14,220 bases of DNA, from assembly GCA_042573625.1 (NCBI GenBank), contig JBHPCZ010000090.1, positions 1 to 14,220 on the forward strand. The letters run 5' to 3'. Below are positions 7,955 through 12,721 of this stretch, in pieces. The DNA is from JBHPCZ01 sp042573625. Its GTDB lineage: Bacteria > Desulfobacterota > Desulfobacteria > Desulfobacterales > UBA11574. Numbering within the stretch: the first letter of the stretch is position 1; each line of letters starts with the position of its first letter. A program made the translations under genes and the position numbers. The notes below the pieces were generated by a model. That model was not told the origin of the DNA and did no database searches. It saw only the letters and a program-made list of their open reading frames with translations.

Positions 7955-9478
7955 ATGGGGCTTTATGATTTCACCTTTTACGATGTTATTGATCGAAATG
8001 CGGTCTGTTTTAATGAGAAAACGGCCTGGTTCGATGTTGATGACCATAGAGCTTTAACTTTTTTTGAGGTTAAAGCAGCGGTCGATCGATTGGCGTGTGG
8101 TTTGCAAAAAAACAATGTCCGGAAAGGCGATCGTATTGGCGTTTTCGGGAAAAACAGCCTCGAATACTTTCTTTTATACGGCGCCGCCGCTGCATTAGGG
8201 GCTATTGTGCTGCCCATCAACTGGCGACTTTCGGCTGATGAAATCCGTTTCAACCTGAACGATTGCGAACCTGTTGCTCTGTTTGTCGACCCTGAATTTC
8301 AGGAATTGAGCGAAGGGATTAAAGAAGGGCTTCCATCAATACAACAGTATTACAACCTCAAACCGGAAGACGGCAATTTTCTCGATTTTGATTCTTTGAT
8401 GAATAATCCGGGTGATTATGATCCAATCGAGGTTTCCAGCGATGACGGTTTTGTTATCATTCATACCGCCGCCGTAGCCGGAAGACCCCGGGGCGCGATG
8501 TTGAGCCACGGCAACCTCTTGTGCGCCCATCTGCATCTGAACATTTGCCTCGGTTTGACATTGGAAGATGTCCATTTAAATCTGTTGCCGCTATTTCATG
8601 TGGGCGGGCTTTTTATGGCGACGAGCAGCTTTCATGCCGGCATCCTCAACGTGAACATGAGCCGATTTGATGCTGAAAAGGCCGTCGAACTGATCGAAGA
8701 AAAAAGAGTTTCCTTATTATTCGATTTTTCGCCGATACTTGCCTCCATTCTTGAGCAACATGAAAAAACAGGAAAAGATATCAAAACCCTCAGAGCTGTA
8801 ATGGGCCTGGATACGCCTGAGACCATAGAAAAATATCAACATATGAACGGCGGCATTTTTTATTCCATTTACGGTCAGACAGAGACGACCGGTTTGGCCA
8901 CCCTGGGACGTTACAATGACAGACCCGGCTCTGCGGGGAAGATGATCCACCTTGCCGGGGTAAGGCTTGTAGATGATTATGATCGTCCGGTTCAGACCGG
9001 GAAAGTGGGCGAGATTACCGTAAAAGGCCCGCTGGTATTTAAAGGATACTGGAACCTTCCCGAGGAAAACGAGCACACCTTCCGTGGCGGATGGCATCAC
9101 ACCGGGGATTTGGGTCGTTTTGATGAGGACGGTTTTTTATGGTACGCGGGTAGAAAAGCAGAGAAAGAACTCATCAAGCCGGGAGGTGAAAATGTTTATC
9201 CGGCGGAAGTGGAAAAGGTGATACTTCAGCATCCGGCCGTAGACAAGACCGTTGTTTTCGGCGTTCCCGATCCCAAATGGAAAGAAGGGATCAAGGCGGT
9301 TTGCCAACTCAAAGCAGGAGAGGATCTTCAACCCTTAGCGCTCATCCAATTTGTCGGAGAGCGCATCGCCAGATACAAAAAACCTCAGTACGTTGAGATG
9401 ATCACCGATTTTCCGCTTCTTGAAGACGGCAGCCCGGACCGGGCCAAGATAAAAGAATTGTATGGCGGCGATCAGTAA
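7955..9478 (+). CDS. Divergent class I AMP-binding acyl-CoA ligase
   Basis: This 507-residue protein has the full adenylate-forming fold. A5 motif YGQTE is at 306-310, HTGDLG at 382-387, and a hinge/A8 region reads YAGRKAEKELIKPGGENVYPAEVE. Two catalytic elements depart from consensus. The phosphate-binding loop is HTAAVAGRPRGA (170-181) instead of YTSGTTGxPKG, losing its Ser/Thr-Gly core. The usual A10 GK(I/V) is GSP (492-494), placing Ser493 where the catalytic Lys normally lies, although Lys498 and Lys500 follow. It may be a slow or specialised ligase, a thioesterification-only enzyme, or a subfamily using other residues. ATG 7955 follows TAAGGA (7939-7944) and is preferred over TTG 7931, which precedes that site. 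It is 255 nt behind the lipoprotein gene on the same strand; co-transcription is plausible. Confidence 0.87.
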   Translation: MGLYDFTFYDVIDRNAVCFNEKTAWFDVDDHRALTFFEVKAAVDRLACGLQKNNVRKGDRIGVFGKNSLEYFLLYGAAAALGAIVLPINWRLSADEIRFNLNDCEPVALFVDPEFQELSEGIKEGLPSIQQYYNLKPEDGNFLDFDSLMNNPGDYDPIEVSSDDGFVIIHTAAVAGRPRGAMLSHGNLLCAHLHLNICLGLTLEDVHLNLLPLFHVGGLFMATSSFHAGILNVNMSRFDAEKAVELIEEKRVSLLFDFSPILASILEQHEKTGKDIKTLRAVMGLDTPETIEKYQHMNGGIFYSIYGQTETTGLATLGRYNDRPGSAGKMIHLAGVRLVDDYDRPVQTGKVGEITVKGPLVFKGYWNLPEENEHTFRGGWHHTGDLGRFDEDGFLWYAGRKAEKELIKPGGENVYPAEVEKVILQHPAVDKTVVFGVPDPKWKEGIKAVCQLKAGEDLQPLALIQFVGERIARYKKPQYVEMITDFPLLEDGSPDRAKIKELYGGDQ

Positions 9479-9532
9479 AAAAAGATGACTAAACCGAAAA
9501 AAAATTAGCTGAATTTTTTACCGCCATCTTTT
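9462..9532. other. Convergent gene junction with a possible bidirectional hairpin
   Basis: The gap between the convergent ligase and phosphatase genes is about 107 nt. ATGGCGG (9462-9468, inside the ligase end) complements CCGCCAT (9521-9527), and TAAAAAA (9475-9481) complements TTTTTTA (9514-9520). CTTTTG follows on the + strand. An unequal internal loop makes this a weak terminator candidate. Nothing else is visible in the gap. Confidence 0.25.
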
Positions 9533-9585
9533 GTAAATATCATTAATTTGCCAGAGAATGGCTTTTTGTTTAGAGGGAATAGAAT

Positions 9586-10968
9586 CTAAAAAAGTGATTT
9601 GATTTTTTCCTCCTGCTCCGGTGTTAACTTCTCGAATTTGACATCAATCCCCTGAGGCCCCCTGCTGGCGACGGTACCCGTGATCATGAAAGGATCATTG
9701 GTGTCTTCGGTGGTAAAGGTCAGCATTATTTCCTCCCCAATCGTGAAAGTCTCCTCGGACTCGATAAAGACGCCTTCAAGGGATAAGTTTTGAATTAAAC
9801 CTCTTTGGGAGACTTCATCCGTATCGTAATCAGCGGCAAGCTTCGTTTTTTTGGGGGGAGTTTCATCCGGCATTTCAAGTGTATCATCTTCCATCACCAG
9901 GGGAACATCATCCGGCATTTCAAGTGTATCACCTTCCATCATTAGGGGAACATCATCCGGCATTTCAAGTGTATCATTTTCCATCACCAGGGGAACATCA
10001 TCCGGCATTTCAAGTGTATCATCTTCCATTACCAGCAAAACATCATCCGGCATTTCAAGTGTATCATCTTCCATTACCAGCAAAACATCATCCGGCATTT
10101 CAAGTGTATCATCTTCCATTACCAGTGTATCATCTTCCATTACCAGTGTGTCATCTTCCGGTACTTTGAGGGTGTCCTCTTCTATGGCAAATGACGGGTA
10201 TTCTCCAGCTTCATTAAGAATGGTAAATATAATAATCGTGATATTATCATCCCCGCCACGGTCGTTGGCCATGTCCACGAGTGATTTGCAGACTTCCTTT
10301 GGTTTTCCTTTTGTAACCACATCAAGGATTTCTTCCGGAGAGACCTTATCGCTTAAACCATCAGAGCAGATGAGCACAATATCGCTTTCGGAGAATTCAA
10401 TTTCTGAAATATCGGGCCTTACCGTTGGTTCGACACCCATTGCCCGGGTGAGCACATGCCGATATTGTTCCGACAGGGGCTTGGCGTCTTTTCCGGCAAG
10501 TGCGGCATGCTCAGCCATCATGGTATGGGGCACGGAGATCGTTTTTACAGTATTGTTTCGCATCAGGTAAATCGGGCTGTCGCCCACGTTACCCACGATC
10601 ATCTTATTGTCGGTGAGAAGAATTGCCGATACGGTGGCGCCCATTCCTTGAAGGGATTCATTGCTCGCGGAGAGTTGATAGACTTCGCTATTGGCAATGT
10701 GGATTCCGGAAAGAAGGCGGTTGGCCTGATTTGAAAAAGCGCTGTCAAAATCAGTAAACGTTTCATCTTCGAATTCTTCCGCCGGTTTCTTCATGTAATC
10801 CCGAAGGGTCTCCACCACCATCCGGCTGGCCACTTCTCCGGCCGCGTGCCCCCCCATTCCGTCGGAAACCACATAAAGCCTCATGTCATCATCGAGAAAG
10901 TAGAAATCCTCATTTCCCTTTCGCTTTTTTCCGACATCGGTAATCCCGGCTGATTCGACAAGTGCCAT
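9586..10968 (-). CDS. PP2C-type Ser/Thr phosphatase with acidic repeat linker and C-terminal PilZ domain
   Basis: This 460-residue cytoplasmic protein has three parts. Residues 1-250 are a bacterial PP2C (Stp1/PrpC) phosphatase with its metal and phosphate ligands: RKGNED (16-21), DGMGGHAAGE (36-45), GDSPIYLMR (129-137), LTRAMG (173-178), SDGLSD (202-207) and GGDDNIT (238-244). Residues 271-284 are two EDDTLVM units, and 283-372 are six 15-residue units of type VMEDDTLEMPDDVLL. Residues about 385-460 are PilZ-like: SQRGLIQNLSLEGVFI with NxSxxG (394-399), then GEEIMLTF and GIDVKFEKL. The RxxxR half of the c-di-GMP motif is not evident, so nucleotide binding is doubtful. It probably dephosphorylates Hanks-type kinase substrates; no kinase is in the window. 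ATG 10968 has AGAGGAG (10974-10980, complement strand) 5 nt upstream. Its first neighbour, the glutamate synthase operon, is divergent and probably unrelated. Confidence 0.9.
   Translation of the reverse strand: MALVESAGITDVGKKRKGNEDFYFLDDDMRLYVVSDGMGGHAAGEVASRMVVETLRDYMKKPAEEFEDETFTDFDSAFSNQANRLLSGIHIANSEVYQLSASNESLQGMGATVSAILLTDNKMIVGNVGDSPIYLMRNNTVKTISVPHTMMAEHAALAGKDAKPLSEQYRHVLTRAMGVEPTVRPDISEIEFSESDIVLICSDGLSDKVSPEEILDVVTKGKPKEVCKSLVDMANDRGGDDNITIIIFTILNEAGEYPSFAIEEDTLKVPEDDTLVMEDDTLVMEDDTLEMPDDVLLVMEDDTLEMPDDVLLVMEDDTLEMPDDVPLVMENDTLEMPDDVPLMMEGDTLEMPDDVPLVMEDDTLEMPDETPPKKTKLAADYDTDEVSQRGLIQNLSLEGVFIESEETFTIGEEIMLTFTTEDTNDPFMITGTVASRGPQGIDVKFEKLTPEQEEKIKSLF
9853..10158 (-). repeat. 45-bp x6 tandem array with 21-bp subrepeats, inside the phosphatase gene
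   Basis: Six in-frame 45-bp units (9853-10122) encode VMEDDTLEMPDDV(L/P)L with few changes, and two 21-bp units (10117-10158) encode EDDTLVM. Units are nearly identical at DNA level, including synonymous sites, which points to recent expansion and likely copy-number variation between strains. Lengths are multiples of three, so gain or loss keeps the frame. There are no spacers, so it is not a CRISPR array. Confidence 0.95.
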
Positions 10969-11267
10969 ATAAACTCCTCTTTATTATGATTTTTAATACC
11001 CCGTCCGCTTGCGGCGGGGAGTTTTATTTTTCAAAATCGCGTGTTATTGCTTATTGCTGAACATGAAAACCCGAAAATGTTTTTTACGACAGCACCATAA
11101 CATAAGTCTGCAACGGATTCAATTTTTTAAAACGGACGCAATTCGAGTCTTATGAATTGAAATGCTTTTCAGATTCATTATATGTTTTTCTTTAAAAAAA
11201 ATTACCTTAGCAGACCGGTTTTTTCGCTTCAACCTATTATTTTCGGGTTTGTTAAAGAAAATATTAC
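10969..11267. other. AT-rich non-coding part of the divergent intergenic region
   Basis: I see no gene here. Besides the GC-rich palindrome at 10999-11019, there is an imperfect inverted repeat, CATAAG (11101-11106) with CTTATG (11149-11154), extended by AG/CT after a T-T mismatch. TTTTTACGACA (11081-11091) is the exact reverse complement of 11493-11503 in the downstream leader. I could not identify a convincing promoter for the leftward phosphatase gene. Confidence 0.5.
10999..11019. repeat. GC-rich palindrome 30 bp upstream of the phosphatase start
   Basis: CCCCG(T)CCG pairs with CGGCGGGG over 8 bp around a CTTG loop, with one bulged T, in an otherwise AT-rich region. On the + strand it is followed by AGTTTTATTTTT, so it could terminate rightward antisense transcription. 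On the - strand it would lie in the 5' UTR of the phosphatase mRNA, 18 nt upstream of its Shine-Dalgarno. It looks like a REP-type element, but no second copy is visible. Confidence 0.5.
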
Positions 11268-11296
11268 TTGACAAACAAAACATGCTTATCTATATA
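11268..11296 (+). promoter_or_regulatory. Sigma70-like promoter of the glutamate synthase operon
   Basis: A perfect -35 TTGACA (11268-11273), a 17-nt spacer and -10 TATATA (11291-11296) predict transcription starting near 11303. That puts the first leader hairpin about 20 nt into the RNA. No GG-N10-GC sigma54 element was seen upstream. A consensus promoter fits an operon whose control occurs after initiation. Confidence 0.75.
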
Positions 11297-11324
11297 AACT
11301 AGTCCTTTCGTTAGAGATACACTA

Positions 11325-11434
11325 TGCACAATGGTGTGCAAATATGTAGATTCACAAAAGGACTCGAGAAAATTCGAAAGCAGAAGAGACAAAGACGTCT
11401 TTATCCCTTTATGGAGGTAAAGACGTTTTTTTTT
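11325..11434 (+). promoter_or_regulatory. Two-hexaloop leader, candidate ANTAR antitermination RNA
   Basis: Hairpin P1 pairs TGCAC (11325-11329) with GTGCA (11336-11340) around the six-base loop AATGGT. Hairpin P2 pairs AGAGAC (11385-11390) with GTCTTT (11397-11402), with one G-U, around AAAGAC. Both loops have A at position 1 and G at position 4, the signature recognised by ANTAR-domain antiterminators such as EutV and NasR. The 3' arm of P2 lies within the 5' arm of the terminator, so P2 and terminator exclude each other. ANTAR leaders commonly precede nitrogen genes, and glutamate synthase follows here. The P1-P2 linker is 44 nt, long for this class, and contains a small TCGA stem (11364-11377). 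Motif reading only; the protein partner is not in the window. Confidence 0.75.
11391..11434 (+). terminator. Intrinsic terminator in the glutamate synthase leader
   Basis: ACGTCTTTA (11395-11403) is the exact complement of TAAAGACGT (11418-11426). The stem can extend outward through AAAG against the T-tract and inward by weaker pairs. Nine T (11426-11434) follow. It lies about 125 nt after the predicted transcription start and 156 nt before the first gene, so it should attenuate the operon by default. Confidence 0.88.
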
Positions 11435-11495
11435 CGAGATATTATTACAAATAAAAAATCTGGAAACATTATAGGAAGACTAAAAAGGACAGTGT

Positions 11496-11517
11496 CGTAA
11501 AAAGTCTGATTTTTACG
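11496..11517 (+). repeat. 8-bp perfect hairpin in the leader after the terminator
   Basis: CGTAAAAA (11496-11503) pairs with TTTTTACG (11510-11517) around GTCTGA. The loop lacks the ANTAR A1/G4 pattern and no T-tract follows. An 11-bp inverted copy of its left arm region is at 11081-11091, which suggests a small repeat element. Confidence 0.5.
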
Positions 11518-11551
11518 AGTTTATCAAAAAGAGATGACTGTAAGAACCACC

Positions 11552-11580
11552 GGGCAGGAAGTATCTGCCCAAAAAGGGGA
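11552..11580 (+). promoter_or_regulatory. Hairpin next to the amidotransferase Shine-Dalgarno
   Basis: GGGCAG (11552-11557) pairs with CTGCCC (11565-11570) around a 7-nt loop, directly before AAGGGGA (11574-11580). That site is 10 nt from ATG 11591. The stem leaves the ribosome site free, so it may keep it open or be a minor translational control. Confidence 0.4.
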
Positions 11581-11590
11581 ATGAGTAAAA

Positions 11591-12721
11591 ATGTGCAGAT
11601 TAATTGCAATAACCAGCGATGAACCGATGTCTCCGATGATTGCCATAGAGGCACTGGATGTCATGCGGGAAGGTCATGACGGCTCCGGCTGCGGACTTTT
11701 TTTACGCGATCTGGGTGGACCCTTTGAAGAGATAAAGGATGCGCCCATTTTGTCAGGAATATTCAGTGAAAAGGGATTGAAGCGTCTGGATACGTTTATG
11801 ATGGATCTCGGATTTATGACCAAATACAAGGTGTCCATTAAAGTTCCAAAGACGCAACCGCCCGGTGTACCCAAAAGGGATGTTTATCTGGTTCGTGCTT
11901 ATGAATGCCCTGAAGAATGGGATGAATTCAGCCAAGAGGATCTGTATGACCGGCTTTTGAAGATACGACTCCAGTTACGGAAAATGGGTGAAGAGAAGCA
12001 AGACATGATCGTTTTTTCCTTCTGGCCGGATGTCATTATGATCAAGGAAATAGGGAGCCCAATGCAGGTGGCCGAATATTTAAGGCTCGACCGAAAAACC
12101 CTCGAGGCACGGGTGATTATGGCCCAGGGGCGGCAGAACACCAACTATGAAATAAATCTTTATGCCTGCCACCCCTTCTTTGTTCGAGGGTTTTCTACCA
12201 TGACCAACGGAGAAAACACGGCATTTGTTCCCATCCGGGAATATTTGATGTCCAGAGGGTTTCCCGGATATATGGGATACCAGTCTGACTCTGAAGTTTT
12301 CACGCATATCCTGCATTATACTTTTTCAAAGCTCGGACTGGACATAGAGGCGTACAAACACATTATAACGCCGCTTCAGGATGATGGTATTATGGATCAT
12401 CCGAATGCCGAGTTTTTGAAGCATCTTAAGCAGTCCTGCAGGAAACTGATTGTCGACGGGCCGAATTGTGTCATCGGATGTCTTGTCGATCATTCGCTGT
12501 TTATGGTGCAGGATCGAAAAAAACTGAGGCCCGGCGTTGTCGGCGGAAGGCCCGGCATGTTTGCCTTTTCATCCGAAGTGTGCGGTCTTGATGCTGCAAT
12601 CCCTGATCGTGACAAGCGCAAAGATTATCAACCCATGCATCTGGAAACCGCCATTGTCGGACCCGATCGTAAGGAGGTTAAAATATGTTGCCAAACAGAC
12701 CCATTCTCCCTTCCACATTAA
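11591..12721 (+). CDS. Class II glutamine amidotransferase subunit of split glutamate synthase
   Basis: This 376-residue N-terminal-nucleophile amidotransferase should hydrolyse glutamine and pass ammonia to the FMN synthase subunit encoded next. The start at ATG 11591 is fixed by biology as well as sequence: Cys2 must be the first residue after Met removal, giving CRLIAITS. Family motifs follow: HDGSGCG (29-35, substrate-binding Asp-Gly region), TNGE (205-208, oxyanion-hole Asn-Gly), and YQSDSEVF (230-237, equivalent of SDTE). In E. coli-type GltB this domain is fused to the synthase; here it is a separate gene, as in archaeal-type split enzymes. Its last 37 nt overlap the next gene. It is the first gene after the antitermination leader. 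Confidence 0.88.
   Translation: MCRLIAITSDEPMSPMIAIEALDVMREGHDGSGCGLFLRDLGGPFEEIKDAPILSGIFSEKGLKRLDTFMMDLGFMTKYKVSIKVPKTQPPGVPKRDVYLVRAYECPEEWDEFSQEDLYDRLLKIRLQLRKMGEEKQDMIVFSFWPDVIMIKEIGSPMQVAEYLRLDRKTLEARVIMAQGRQNTNYEINLYACHPFFVRGFSTMTNGENTAFVPIREYLMSRGFPGYMGYQSDSEVFTHILHYTFSKLGLDIEAYKHIITPLQDDGIMDHPNAEFLKHLKQSCRKLIVDGPNCVIGCLVDHSLFMVQDRKKLRPGVVGGRPGMFAFSSEVCGLDAAIPDRDKRKDYQPMHLETAIVGPDRKEVKICCQTDPFSLPH
12671..12677 (+). promoter_or_regulatory. Shine-Dalgarno of the synthase gene, inside the amidotransferase gene
   Basis: AAGGAGG lies 7 nt before ATG 12685 and within the coding end of the amidotransferase. It fixes the synthase start and allows translational coupling, which would keep the two subunits near 1:1. 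Confidence 0.85.

Noticed and set aside
9853..10122. Regular 45-bp periodicity as a CRISPR array
   Set aside because: Units are contiguous with no unique spacers and encode an in-frame protein repeat.
9851..10570. 239-codon + strand open frame made of Ser-rich repeats
   Set aside because: It is the mirror of the 45-bp array and phosphatase coding sequence. The - strand frame has full PP2C motifs and a good ribosome site.
10981..11300. Sigma54 (-24/-12) promoter before the glutamate synthase operon
   Set aside because: No GG-N10-GC pattern was found, while a near-consensus sigma70 promoter is present.
11364..11377. TCGA(GAAAAT)TCGA hairpin as an ANTAR stem
   Set aside because: The stem has only 4 bp and the hexaloop has G at position 1 and A at position 4, the opposite of the required A1/G4. 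The hairpin at 11385-11402 fits better and overlaps the terminator.
11581..11622. 13-codon frame from ATG 11581 as a leader peptide
   Set aside because: The only Shine-Dalgarno abuts this ATG without spacing and is well placed for ATG 11591, where Cys2 is required.
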